Below, in pieces: positions 20,830-32,966 of a stretch of 64,000 nucleotides of DNA. The notes beneath the pieces are model-generated. The model was not told where the DNA came from. It was given only the letters and a program-made list of their open reading frames with translations, and did not search any database. The position numbers and the translations under genes were made by a program. The DNA lies in assembly GCA_036936605.1 (NCBI GenBank), contig JAUPFV010000005.1, positions 191,578,958-191,642,957 of the forward strand. The letters run 5' to 3'. Numbering within the stretch: position 1 is the first letter of the stretch; each line of letters opens with the position of its first letter. This stretch comes from Limnanthes douglasii subsp. nivea (taxonomy: Eukaryota; Streptophyta; Magnoliopsida; Brassicales; Limnanthaceae).

Positions 20830-21980
20830 TTTTTTTTTTATCATAAGGGAGTTCTCTATAAAAATTATTTCAGTAGACCTCTCATGCGTTGTTTGGGGGT
20901 TGAAGAATCTCAAGTTGTTTTATCTGAACTGCACGGTGGAGAAGGATCAACACATTATGGGTATAGGGCACTAACCTAGAGAGTGTTATTGGTTGGGTAC
21001 TACTGGCCATCCATAATGGCAGATGCTAAAGAAATAGTAAAGAAATGTGATCCATGACAAAGGTATCGCAATGAGATTCATATGCCAGTAGTACCTATGG
21101 AGTCTATCTCTGAGCCAATACCTTTTGCCCGATGAGGATTGAACTTAGTTAGACCTTTGCCTATGGCGTCCGGGAGGTGCAGAACTATCATAGTTGCTAT
21201 TGATTACTTCTCAAAATTGATAGAGGCAGCTCCTCTGGCAAGAACAATTTTGAAGGTTGTCATTAAGTTTATCTTATCCAATATATGTTGCAGATTTGGG
21301 ATCCCTCAAAAGATTACAACAGACAATGGGCCACAGTTTGATAACAAGGATATGGATAATTTTTGTGCTTCTAGAAGTATTCAACATTGTTTTTCTTCCC
21401 CTTTCCACCCACAAGGAAACGGCCAGGTTGAAGTTTCCAACATAGCTATTTTGTCCGGATTGAAGAAGAATCTAGAAGGAGCTGTAGGGAAGTGGCCAAG
21501 ATATTTGCAAGAAGTGTTGTGGGCATACCGAACTACTCCTCAGGCTACTACACAAGATTCTCCTTTTGCTTTGGTGTATGGGATGGATGAAATTACCCCC
21601 ATAGAAGTTACCCTACCATCATACAGAGTCGACAACTATTATGAACAAGCTAACGAGGTAGCAATTAGGAATCAGTTTGACTCAATAGAAGAAAAAGAGT
21701 CAAACCTCACTTAGGAACAACTCACTACCAAGGTTTGATAAGGAGCCGATTTGCTTCTAAGGTTAAAATAAGAAATTTTCAACCAAGAGATAAAGTTTTA
21801 AGAAAAAATTTCTTACACACCAAGGAGAAGCAGTTCCGTAAGTTGGCTCCGAACTAGGAAGGCCCCTATGAGGTCTGTGAAAAACTAAAACCTGGGACAT
21901 ATAGACTTCAAGACAAAGAAGGGAGATTTTTAAAGCACCCATGGAATATTGAACATCTCAGGTTATATTTAGAATAAATT
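20830..21980 (+). pseudogene. Tat element A, integrase
   Basis: The zinc region is readable as STHYGYRALT...GYYWPSIMADAKEIVKKCDP, with the final Cys pair partly lost to a stop. The core has catalytic Asp in AIDYFSKLIEAAP (about 21199), TDNGPQFDNKD (about 21319) and Glu in NGQVEVSN (about 21423). The C-terminal part ends RDKVLRK...GPYEVCEKLKPGTYRL and HPWNIEHLRLYLE. An uninterrupted 191-codon frame covers 21139-21714; flanking stops disable it. Confidence 0.88.
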
Positions 21981-22544
21981 TTCCGTGTAAATATTTACTT
22001 GTTAGATATCAATATAAATATTATGGGGCATACTCTTTCCTACCATGGTGGCGCGGGGAGGTTTTAATGAGGTGTCCGGTCTTTTATTCAATGATATATG
22101 ATGCCTTCTTAAAACATTCTTAGTGGTTTTACTGCAATTTAATTCAAGTACAAATCACTTGTTCAACATCTTGGGTCTTTAGTGGATCGGATGAACTTGG
22201 TTAAGTGATGACCGTTAAATACATGTCATCAGAGATATTAAATACTCTCATTTTAATACTTTTGAAATACTAGGGGCTACTTAAACATTAGCCATGAGAA
22301 ATTTAAGGAAAAGAAAGTGTTAAACAAAGGAAAGTTTGATAAATTAAAACTTTCTGAACTTAAACCGAACAGGAAAACAAAACATGCCTTGACCATCCAA
22401 GGACTTTAGGTGTTCAAAGGACTTATTTTGACTTTAACCGAATGACAATAAAATAATGTGCCTTGGCCATCCAAGGACTTTGACTGTTTAAAAATATATG
22501 ATAAAGCCTTAGGGCTTGTTCCCATCGGACGTCCTTCACCACCA

Positions 22545-25453
22545 TCACCTTTTTAGGACTTTGAGTTCGACACTCGAACTCTCACCAATTCTCTCTTCAT
22601 CATCACTAGTGGAATCTGTTCCACTCGAGTATTTGTGCTTATCTCCATGTGCCATAGTATGAAATGGGAGGTCTTCGTATTCCACATATTTCCATAAGGT
22701 ACCAAGGGTCCTCTTCAGAAAAGTCTCATGGAACAGCAGCACCATGTCAGACTTGATCCCATCATCTCTTTTCTCTAAAACTTCTAGCACTTCATTGGTA
22801 TACTTATCAATACCCGCCTGAATAGCTTGCTCTTGCTGACTCTTTAAATCTTCCTTCTCCTTGGTCATTTCTCAAATACAGTTCTCCAGTTTAGCCTTCT
22901 CATCGGTTAAGGTTTGAATGACGACATCCTTAGTCTGCACTTCCTCCTTCAGCATTCATGTTATTTTTGATGTGGCTAACTTGGTTGCCGACTCCTCCTT
23001 ATCCTTCTTCAGTGCCTCAATACTTTGCTGAGCGTTTATGAGATTGTTTGACATGGATTGCTTGTCAGAGATGAGGGAGTTGATAAAGATGGTCTGAGTT
23101 TTCACCTGCCTTTCCAAGTCAAGTATGCGCTGGATATGACCGAGGAGAGAGTGGCTCTGAACATCTTGCTCTCCGGAAACGGAGAAGGATTTATCATTGA
23201 AGGTCACCATATTGGCAGAACTGGAAGGACGGTAGGGACCTGCAAAATCATCATTCTCAGAATCATTAAAATATAAGTCAATGTCTTGAAGGGCACTCAT
23301 GTCCACTTCATCACCCCCCTCCCCCTCCCCCTTATGAAATCTCTCTGGACTGGAGATCTATTAGGATGTTCTCTTGTAAGGTAGGATTAGCAGGGGCTAG
23401 TGGCGGTTGGATTTCCGAGGAGCAAATACTTATTTCTTCACCTAGGGTGACCTTCTTCTTCTTAGAAGCTTTCTCATCACTACTGGCCCTCAGTTTCCTA
23501 TCCTTCTTAAGAAGCTTTGATGGGTTCTGCAACTCTCCAGCCTCCCTCAATGTTTCAACCTCTACTGCTTTGAGTAGAGATGCATCAATTCCCCCTTGGT
23601 TCCCTGAACCAGTCATTTTTGTGACTGCTTGAACCAACCCTAATGTAGCCTTCTTCTTCTTGTTCTTCATCTTGCTGTGAGCCTTAGCTCTGGAAGGAAA
23701 GAACAATTTGCCATCCGTAGCCTCTGTTCTTTTTAGAATCACGCCAAGAGGAGGAAGAATGCTTAGCTTTTCCCATGAGAGGTCTCTCCGACATGTGGTG
23801 TTCCATAGATGGGACCTCACAAAATTGCATGATGTGAAGCAGTTGTGGAAGGCATTCCCACAGTGCTCCGCAGCCTATGCATTGAGTTTTGCACAGGTCT
23901 TTTACCCCTCCTCGAAATGCCCGGTGAACTCCTTCGGTAGCACTAAAAAATAATACCAAGCTAATAAGAATCGGAACACTTATAATTTAAGAAAAAATAG
24001 ACTTGAAATACAAAACAAAGATAGGAAGTTACCAGTGCTTTTCCACCTACTAGTCAGCATAGTAGGGTTGGTGTTGGCCTTTATCTTCCTGTCATTTTCT
24101 CACGTTCCAATGACAAACAAGAACTGTATCCTCCAGTTCTTTTCAGACTCCAATAGGTCATCTACAACTTTGAAGTCATTCCCCATGTTATGATGGTAGA
24201 ATGGAATCTGATCGTTCTTGCACAAGCTTGCTACAATAGCAAAGTGCTCCATTAGAAGTGGCATTTTCGACAACCTTAATACCATGATACAAGAAAGAAG
24301 GGAATATCAGGCATTGGGGCTTAGCTGGTTAGGGCAAAGTTTGACCAAGTGAAAGTACCTAACAATTTATGGGTCTAATGGGAACCGGAGTCCCCAGTTT
24401 AGCACTTGGGTGAAGATTACCACCTCATTAAGCTTGCAGTTCATGGGAATCTCCGCAGTAATAGGTATCCTTAGCTTCACAGACTCTGGAATCCCGCATT
24501 TCGTCCGGATTCGGCCCGTCTCAGCAGTGTGGGTGTACATATAATTGATGTTTTGTAGAGCCAACATGTATTTAACACTAACGTGTTTGAAACAAGGGCA
24601 TACCTTGCACTCTAAGCACTCCAGAAGCGAGTCTGGATGAGTCATAATGATTTTTACCTTGCTCTTGCCTTTCTTATCTGAATCAGAATCTCCCATTTGA
24701 CCTGATGTCTCGGTCTCGAAGGGAGCCTCCTCGATACTGTCCTCTATAATCTCTTCCATCATTGTAGAAGGTTTGTCAGCTGCCCTAGAAGAAGGGGGGA
24801 GGGGTCAGTTTCTTGCACAAAAGGTTTTTCGGATGGTTGAACACTTGTTGCCTCTGAAGGCCTAGTGTCTGGTTGAGGTTGGGATCCGAAAGGCTTGGCC
24901 TTTGAAGTTTCTTTAGATACCTCCGATCTGGAGGGTTTTGTCAGTGAATGTGTGGATTAGGTTTTGGTTTGGCGGGTCGTCCGACAATGGGTTATCTTCT
25001 CCGGAGAATTCTTAGTATCAGAGCCCATAGTAATAAAAGAAGAGGGTATTCTGACACTTGAAACGGATTTTCCTTAGGCACAGAAGGCTGGGAATCTTGA
25101 ACAAAAGAACCAGATGGAATGGGTGAAAGGCTTGGTTTGAATGAAAGTTGTCCGGGTTTAGGGTTTTTTAAAGAGGAGGACCCCTGATCGGTGTCCTGAG
25201 TTGGTTGACTGTTTTTCTCACTTGGAGAAACAGGGAGGGCGGCGGCGATGCGGTTCTCTCTTTCTACCTTCCTCGTTCTCTCTAACTCTGACAAATTTAA
25301 CCAGCCACCTTTAACTAGAGCGTTTCTGACTTTGAACATAAAATCTCTCAAGAACGATTTGAAGGTGAAGAATGGATCTCTCTCTAAAAAATATTTGAGT
25401 GTAGAAGACAATGAAATAGTAAAAGAGTATTTATATAACACAAAAAGTAGCAA
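22545..25453 (-). pseudogene. Tat element A, antisense ORF region
   Basis: Downstream of integrase the coding strand switches. Minus-strand frames, read from 25453 down, include an N-terminal part with VRNALVKGGWLNLSELERT, a Ser/Pro-rich acidic linker (to 24992), a block with KCGIPESVKLRIPITAEIP (24762-24367), YHHNMGNDFKVVDDLLESE (24285-24100), a Lys-rich nuclear-signal-like segment with KKKKATLGLVQAV and KKKKVTLGEEI (23820-23332), and a coiled-coil-like end (LERQVKTQTIFINSLISDKQ, 23306-22956, then 22868-22545). The pieces lie in different frames with stops between. Antisense ORFs in this position are known for Retand/Grande-type elements; their function is not established, and I assign none. 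Confidence 0.7.
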
Positions 25454-25769
25454 TTACCTAGGAGAAGTTGAAGAGGGTTTTTGCAATTGTTAAAGGCTGC
25501 GCAAACGTGGGAAGAATCAAAAGCCAAGGTAACTTTCTAGACTTAGTGGGTGCGCCGGTCTAGGAAAAATAGAGGCTGGTAGGTCAAACCAAATATTGAC
25601 ATGTCTCCCACAATCCAAGAAAAAAAACTCTTAGAATTCTGGGAAGAGAAACCAATCCCGACAAACTTCGAACTAGGTTGATTTTTTTGTACGAACCGCA
25701 CATGCAGATCGGATAAAGTTGATACTGGCTTAGTGGATTTCTTAACCCCACCAAATATGTTTAGCAATG

Positions 25770-26060
25770 CCTAAAAAGGGGGCTATTGATGAGTTCGGAA
25801 ACTTCAGACACAACCCACTGCATAATCCGGACAGGGGTAATTCAGACAATGACACATTACTAAAACATTAAGACAAATGTAAAACACTTTTTGACTAAGC
25901 TATTTGCTAATCTATTTAAAAGACTAATGTGTCATTAAACTTGACCCGGTTTCATAACTTGACCTGTAAGCTCATGGGTCATTAATTAAGAGTATAAATA
26001 CCCCAACCACTCTCATTAATGAGGGTGATCAACATTTAATACAAGCAGACTGCTCAACCA
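25770..26060 (+). repeat. 3' LTR of Tat element A, with polypurine tract
   Basis: A polypurine tract (AAAAAGGGGGC, about 25773-25783) precedes TATTGATGAGTTCGG, the likely LTR start. A TATA-like box (GAGTATAAATACCCC) lies at about 25989-26003, followed by a transcript-leader-like ATTAATGAGGGTGATC. The right limit is uncertain because no 5' LTR is available for comparison; an A/C-rich simple sequence begins near 26060. Confidence 0.65.
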
Positions 26061-27046
26061 AAATAAACCAAATCAAAAATCACATTGAAAATCCAAATAA
26101 AAAACCAAAACCAAATCAAAATCTCAATCAAATCCAAATCGAAGATTAGTCAAATCGAAGTCCAAACTTAAATTCAAACTCAAACCGAATAAAAATCAAA
26201 TCCAAATCCTAATAAAAATCCAAACTAAAATGAAAATCAAATCCAAATATTAATTTTTGGGTAAAATCAAACTTTGTTTAGGAACACAAACATTCCATTG
26301 TTTAGACATAAATTTCTCTTAAATTGTAGCACCAACTCACAATCCAACCGATTAGATTGATTCCATAGATATTGCAAACATGCTGTCGTATTTTCTGACA
26401 AACCGACTTCGTTTGTCTTTCGATCAAATCTTTTGATTGTGGGTGCACACAACAAATCCAAAAACGGAAGACTATATCTCTTGTGATGATTTTTTGAGTC
26501 AATTATTGTACAAAGTACAAACAAATATTTTTCTCGATTAAGTATAAATAGATAATATCAAATCGAAACAAATTACCTGATAAAAAAATAATCATATTAC
26601 TCCAAAAATCGAAAAAGCTCTAATACCATGTAAACAAGAAAAAAAGAGAAAAAAAAATCGCTAAGAATGGAACCTAATATCACAAACTATAAAAGACATA
26701 TCACTATATATTTTGGATGAAAGCAAAATAAAAATAAAAAAATCAAAATTGATAAACATATTTTGATTATTGAGGCAAAATTTAATATTTGTAACCTAAA
26801 AATTATATATCGTCATTCATAAAATTGTTTAATTTTTAAAAAACTATATGTGGTTTAGTTAGATGTTAATATTATTTTAGTTTAATACAAAAACTATTAG
26901 CATATTTTTAAATTAAAAAATAATAATAATAGAAAATTAAATAATATAAAACATTGAGCTATTAAAAAACTAAAAACTTCACCCATTTTTTATTTTAAAA
27001 CTGAACAAAATAGCTAAATAAAGCAATCAACCTCATCAACAATTAA
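26061..27046. other. AT-rich DNA with a possible LTR boundary
   Basis: 26070-26260 is a CAAATC/AAACC-rich simple sequence. At 26615-26630 GCTCTAATACCATGT reads on the minus strand as an LTR end plus a TGGTATTAGAGC primer binding site, but no paired repeat or coding remnant was found. The rest is A/T-rich. Confidence 0.4.
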
Positions 27047-27364
27047 GAGCATCCCCAACGGATACTCTATTTAACACTTAATAGTAAATTTAGCTATTAT
27101 TTATTAAAAATCAGTTTCTAAGAGATAGTGTAAACCGATAGCTATATTTAATTACTTTATTTTCGCTCTTTATATTTACCGAGGCGGTTACCCACTCTTT
27201 ATAATTTTACTTGTTTTTCTCACATTATCTAAGAAATAAAATAACTACCATAATATTAGCGTATCCATTGTAAAAAGTGATAATCTAGTGATAATCTAAA
27301 ATTATAAAGGAGTAAAATCCTCTCCGTATTTATCTAAAATATAAAGAGACCGTTGGAGATGCTC
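27047..27364. mobile_element. Tourist-like MITE (PIF/Harbinger type)
   Basis: 318 bp, bounded by GAGCATCCCCAACGG and the complement of GAGCATCTCCAACGG, with TAA on both sides (27044-27046 and 27365-27367). The GAGCATCTCCAAC terminus and TAA duplication are characteristic of Tourist/PIF-Harbinger MITEs. Internally AT-rich, no coding capacity. Confidence 0.87.
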
Positions 27365-27501
27365 TAAAAGACTTAATCCCACCTTCCTTAATAGTACAAC
27401 TAAGTGACAAAGGGCTATACAAACTAGACGATGACTAAGAGCAGATAATACTACTGCTTTATTGTAAGCAAGAATAGTACAACTAAATAGGTAATGACGG
27501 T

Positions 27502-28312
27502 TTATAAACCAAAGAAATCAATAGCTTGAAGCTTCTTTTTTGCTTCCGCCTTAGCCCCCTCAAGCACTTTAATCAAATTCTTGAAACAAGTCTCGGCGTC
27601 ATCATCATCAGACTTAGGCATCAAAATCTCTGCGACATGGGCTGGGGTGATATCGTCTTTCAATCCAATGAGTCAAGAAATAATGCAATATAAGCTCATT
27701 TTCCGTGAATGGAACCGGGAGCTAATAATGGATGCCTATCATAAACATGTGTTCGAGGAAGGACAATTCCTTGGGCTCAAAAACAGGCAAAGAAAACTTT
27801 ATACTAATGATCCAAGCCAAAATTGGGATGGATGGAAGCAGACCATGTGGAGCCATGTGCCATTTGAGCATCCTGCCACTTTCGACACCTTGGCTATGGC
27901 GCAAAACAAGAAAAACGAGATCAAGAATGATCTAATCAAGTTTAAACATGTATTGCCTAACACTGTCTTCTTTGATTCCCACCAAACTTTGACACCAATA
28001 AATATATCAGTTACCTTTTCACCTTCTTCCATGCTACGTACTATATAAAGACTTGCTTCCTTTGACATCATCGATTTTCATTCTTTTGGCTCCAGCCGCT
28101 GAATTGGCACTGAGGTAGTTCTTGACAACATAATATAGTTCATTCCGTTTCATGTTACTACCGGTTATTTCGTTGATTGTGATTTCAACGTAATGATAAT
28201 GATAGTCTTGAGGGAAAAATTGATCCAAAATGGCCCACAAAAAAGCTAAAGCTCCTAGAGCTGTACCAAGATGTGTCGAAAAAGCTCCCTCCACTTTACC
28301 GAAATTTGACAT
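27502..28312 (-). pseudogene. AAA-ATPase (ASD/BCS1-like) pseudogene with inverted middle segment
   Basis: Minus strand 28312 to about 27960 encodes the N-terminus of plant AAA-ATPase ASD/HSR4-like proteins: a membrane-anchor-like LGTALGALAFLWAILDQFFP, then YYVVKNYLSANSAAGAKR, KGSKSLYS and GVKVWWESKK. The last ~50 codons (27660 to the stop at 27504-27502) give TPAHVAEILMPKSDDDDD and ETCFKNLIKVLEGAKAEAKK, the usual C-terminus. Between them, at about 27655-27945, the next segment of the protein lies on the plus strand: QYKLIFREWNRELIMDAYHK, RQRKLYTNDPSQNW and WSHVPFEHPATFDTLAM. The AAA core (Walker A, Walker B, sensor motifs) is absent. An inversion plus a deletion therefore destroyed an originally intronless gene. 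The family is normally about 500 residues and membrane-bound. Confidence 0.85.
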
Positions 28313-28493
28313 GCCGCGAATCAGGTGAAATACAAATGTTTATGTCAAAATTAGTTTTTTTTTAAAACAAAATTGCATATATTGTTAAGCCAAGTCGAAC
28401 AAAAAAATCCAATAACACGATTTAAACACGAAAGTCTGCTATAAGCATAAAGAAAACATAAAAGACGAACAAAATCGCAGAGCCGATCCACGT

Positions 28494-28574
<81 letters not shown>

Positions 28575-28861
28575 GAAGAAATAATTCCCTTTGAGACCTT
28601 TCTAGTAGATGGTTTCGTTGGTAAAGCACTAAGAGGTCCAAAGTAACAGCCACTTAAATGCATACTCCAGCCTTGACATCACAGCACCACAGCACCACAA
28701 CATTAATGACCGTAACACCATCTTCCTTAATACATCAAACTCTTTAATTCCAGCCATTCCACCATCACACCATCGAGATCTCCTCATTGCCAAGCACACA
28801 GCATCAACACCACAGCACCCATCCTGCAAAACAAGACAAACTACAGCAGCATCCATACTTA

Positions 28862-31800
28862 CTAGACAATATAGCCTAAGCTCAAACTTTCAAGAAAAGC
28901 AAGAGCAATCAAATCAGAAGGAGCATTATGCTGCTGAAAACTTAGTTTTTGCTTGCATTTCAGGGTCCATTTGGCTAGCCAATCGGCAGCTTGATTCTGG
29001 ACCCTTGAAATGTGCTGAAAACACATGTTTCCATCCATAAGATTGCGACATAAAGAGAGATTAGGGTCCTCAAACACAGAAGTGGCACTACTAGCAAGCT
29101 GATTAATAAGAATAAGGGAATCAGACTCTACATCTATGGATAACCAGTTATTCATATGACAAGCAGAGAGACCTTGAAACATAGCAACAGTTTCAGCTTG
29201 AAGAGGAGACATTTTACCTAACAAATTACCATAAGCTTGCAAAATATCACCATCACTGTTTCTGAAAATCAGACCTGATGCAGCCTCACCATTGCTAGCA
29301 CAGGAAGCATCAACATTCAATTTTAAACGAGGCTGAATAGGAGGAATCCATCTAAGGTATTGAGGCACACTTCTTTTGACACTATATCTACAGCCCAAGC
29401 TCACACCAGCCTCTCTAACATTAGACCAATGCTTGTAACTAAGATAACCATTAATATCAGCATTTCTAACAACATTTATAGTATAGTCAATGGCTCAAGA
29501 AACACTTAAAGAGATCCCCTTATGTCTGTAAGCATTTCTAGCCTTCCACACAACCCAGCAAATCACTTGAGGCACAAGATGAGTAACATGAAATTTGGTT
29601 CTAGAAAACCAGAACCAACACCTAAGAACATGAGACAAGACCATAGACCGACTGATTTTAACTTTGAAAATAATTGAAAACCAGTTCCAAATCTGCCAAG
29701 CAAACATGCAATTAACAAAGACATGATTTTTATCCTCACAATTGTCACAAAACACACATTTAGAAGCAAGACACACATGCCTTCTCATCATAACACTATC
29801 AAGGGGAATAAAATTGTGAAGCAGTTTCCATGTCATAAAAGAAAATTTCCTAGGTATTTTTGAACTCCAGATAATCTTAAAAAGAGAAGAGGAGTTATGC
29901 TTAGCTCTTAAGCTTTCCTAGGTTTTCTTGAAATTGAACTCCCTATTATCAGAGAGCCTCCAACTGATAGCATCATCTCTGTCAGTTATATGGAGTATGT
30001 TAATCATAGCCAATCTGTCTGGCCCAATGATCTCCTGCACCTCATTCAAACACCAAGAATTGTTTTGCCAAAAAATATGAACATTCACATCAAGATACCA
30101 ATATATATTAAGCTCAGAAGCAAAAGCATGCAAGTTATGCCAAGAGTCCTTCCAAAAATCAACTTTACCTCTACCAAGAACCCAAGTGACATTCCTATCA
30201 GCCTGGTGTCTAATACCACAGAGCCTTTTCCAAACTAAAGAACCCTTAATGCTGGCATAAAGAGGGTGAGATCTTTTGCAATAAATGTCATTCATGACAT
30301 TAGCCCACATGCAGCTATTTTGCCTAAACCTGAACCAAAGCTTCTGAGAGAAGGAGTTCTGAATGTCAAGCAAACACCTGACATTTAAACCTCCCTCTCC
30401 AAAAGGCTTGAAGATGGCAGACCAAGATGACCAATGAATTGATCTCTGACCCATCTTAGTTCTCCAAAGAAATTTGTTCAAAAACAGCTCAATCTTACAG
30501 ATGACACTTCTAGGCAATTCACTGCATTGAATCCAATAGAAAACCATAGGCAAAATAACATTACAGATAAGAGATAACCTGGCTCCATAGGAAAGAACCT
30601 TGTTTTCCCAATCTGTGATACGATCACTGATCTTGTTCAGGATGAGCTTATAATTAAGAGCCTTATTGTTGTTTGATATGGTAACCCCCAGATGATGAAA
30701 AGGAACAAAATCCACCTCGAAACCAGTTTTCAATTTGAGACTATGCACCTTAGCAGGATTAGACTTAGTAGAAACAATTAGCTTAGTTTTTGTTTTATTA
30801 ATAGCTTGCCCTGATAAAATGTGATACAAATCAAGAAATTCACTAAGAATATCAAGAGAGTTAGAAGAATTGTTTGTAAATACAAGAATATCATCTGCAA
30901 ACATAATAACAGGAACAGGAAAGGAACAACTAGAAGCAAAACACATTGAAGGATTGGCATTAAACAGACTACTCAATCCCCTAGAAAGAAGCTCTTCAAC
31001 AAGAATAAACAAGCAAGGAGATAAAGGATCTCCTTGCCTTAATCCTCTTTTCATTTTGAAATAGTCAACAGTTTCACCATTAATAAGAATAGAAACATGA
31101 ACATCTGAGATCAACCTCTTAATAAGATCAACTATCTTAGTATCAAAACCAAAAGAACTTAACACCTTAAGAATAAAGGAATGCGAAATTCTGTCGAAAG
31201 CCTTCGACATATCTAGCTGAACAATAGTATTACCATGCTTGGGCTTCTTATTAATATCATAAAGCATCTTTTTGGCCAACAGAATATTATCCTGAATTAG
31301 TCTATTCTTAATAAAAGCAGACTGATGGTTAGAAACAATCTTAGGCAAGACAACAGAAAGTCTATGATTAATAAGGGCAGAGAAAATCCTATTGATGAAA
31401 GTACACAGCCCTATAGGCCTGTAACTTGTCCACCAAGTAGGATTAGAAACCTTGGGAATCAGGCATATGCCAGTGGCAAAGAGGCCAGAAGGGATAAAAT
31501 TACCATGGACATAAGAGTTAAAAGCACAACACAGATCAGTTTTAATTACATGCCAACAATGCTTAAAGAAAACAAGATTGAATCCATCAATACCCAGAGA
31601 ACTATCCTTTTTCATGTTGCCAATAATGAGCCAGATTTCATCCTCAGTAACATCCTTGAGAAGCATGTTGTTGTCCTCAGCAGAAACCAAAGCAGGAATG
31701 CACTCAAAATTCTTACAGTCCAGTAACCTGCTCTCCTCATCAAAACTTTTATAAGGGTAAGAAGTTAGAGTATTTTTAAAGAAAGAAGCAGCAGAAACCC

Positions 31801-32966
31801 TTATCTCCTTTTCTATCAGTGATCCAAACATCCCCATCTTTTACACTTTTTATCTCATTTTTCCTTTTTTTCTTAGCAATGTAATTATAAAACAGTCTAG
31901 AATTACCATCACCTTCCTGGAGCCAACTGTTATAACACTTTTACTTGAGAAAAGAGGCCTCATTCCTAAGAGCCTTAAGATATAAGCCATTGGCCAAAGC
32001 CAAATCAGCAGCAGACTGGTTAGTATTATTAGTGTAATGAACAATTTCCAAAGCTTTAACCTTACTCTCAGCATCTTTGACACTATCAAAGATATTACCG
32101 TACTTAGCCTTGCTCCAAAGCTTAAGGCAGCCCTTAAGTCGTATGAGCTTGTACCAAAAAATGTTACTAGGATGACCATCCATAGGCTGACTCCAGTCCT
32201 GCTCAATAACACTAAGAAACGAATCATCATTACACCAAAAATTAAGAAATCGAAAATTCTTTTTCCTGTAAACATTTTCAGTAGAGTTAACCATATTCAT
32301 ATTGATGAGCAAAGGAGCATGATCAGAACAAGTTCTGACCATGTGAAGAACCTGTGTATCAGCAAATGTAGACAACCATTTATCATTAAGCAAAGCACGA
32401 TCAAGCCGTCTCCACTTATTACTCCTAGACCAAGTATACCTTGAACCACAATAACCAGCATCACTCAAGTTGCAACCTCTTATAAAGTCATTAAAGTTGT
32501 CCATACTAGCATCGCAAGCAGAATAACAGCCCAACTGGTCATCATAAGTGGAGATAGTGTTGAAATCACCAACACACATCCATGGCTTATCAGAAACACA
32601 AACAGACTCCAGACAATTCCATAAATCCATCCTAAGAAGACGATTGCATTTAGCATAGACAGCAGAAATGTAAACCATCTCAGTAGTACCAGGGACTTCC
32701 ATCTCCAAATGTAAACACTGATCCATATTAAGGATAATCCTGATATTAATGTATCCAGCCTAAAATGCCCATACTTTATCAGAAACATTAGCAGTATATT
32801 TAGGAAAACCCAACACCTCAGCAACCAACTTGATCTTTTCACCTTTAGCCATAGGCTCCTGAATGAAAAGCAGTTTCACACATTCAACATTGATCATAGA
32901 CTTGAGTCTTCTCAAAGTGTGATTGTTATTCACACCTCTAGCATTCCAGCTAATCACTCTGATCAT
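28862..32966 (-). pseudogene. LINE ORF2 (endonuclease, RT, zf-RVT, RNase H)
   Basis: The endonuclease starts MIRVISWNARGVNN at 32966 and has FIQEPMAKGE, VGDFNTIS (about 32570) and CSDHAPLL (about 32325), the exonuclease-endonuclease-phosphatase catalytic set. There is an in-frame stop near 32760 and a frame change around 31950-32050. The RT frame 31837-29918 carries YRPIGLCTFINRI, QLDMSKAFDRISH, RGLRQGDPLSPCLF and the catalytic MFADDILVF (about 30905). The zf-RVT is at 29836-29495 (CVFCDNCEDKNHVFVNC). RNase H is at 29404-28862 with LKLNVDASCASNGEA, AETVAMFQGL, VESDSLILI and QNQAADWLAKWTL. Apart from the breaks, all catalytic residues I can place are kept. Confidence 0.9.

Larger units (their letters stand above)
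17258..26060 (+). mobile_element. Tat-lineage Ty3/gypsy retrotransposon A (5' truncated)
   Basis: The plus strand reads, in order, gag, protease, reverse transcriptase, RNase H, a second archaeal-type RNase H and integrase (to about 21975). A ~3.5-kb downstream region follows whose coding potential is on the minus strand, then a polypurine tract and a 3' LTR. A duplicated RNase H plus an antisense ORF before the 3' LTR is typical of the Tat clade (Retand/Grande-like). The 5' LTR, primer binding site and N-terminal gag are missing; the element begins abruptly inside gag. Every pol domain carries stops or frameshifts, so it is dead. Family members also supplied the 38735-41228 segment. Confidence 0.88.

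Noticed and set aside
23314..23333. G-quadruplex candidate on the minus strand
   Set aside because: Only three G runs are present and the sequence is part of the antisense ORF; not convincing.
28629..28856. 75-codon minus-strand frame after the LINE RNase H
   Set aside because: Falls in the LINE 3' untranslated region, composed of repeated GGTGCTGTGGTG-like words, no domain.
31325..31726. 133-codon plus-strand frame
   Set aside because: Lies antisense to the LINE RT; shadow frame only.
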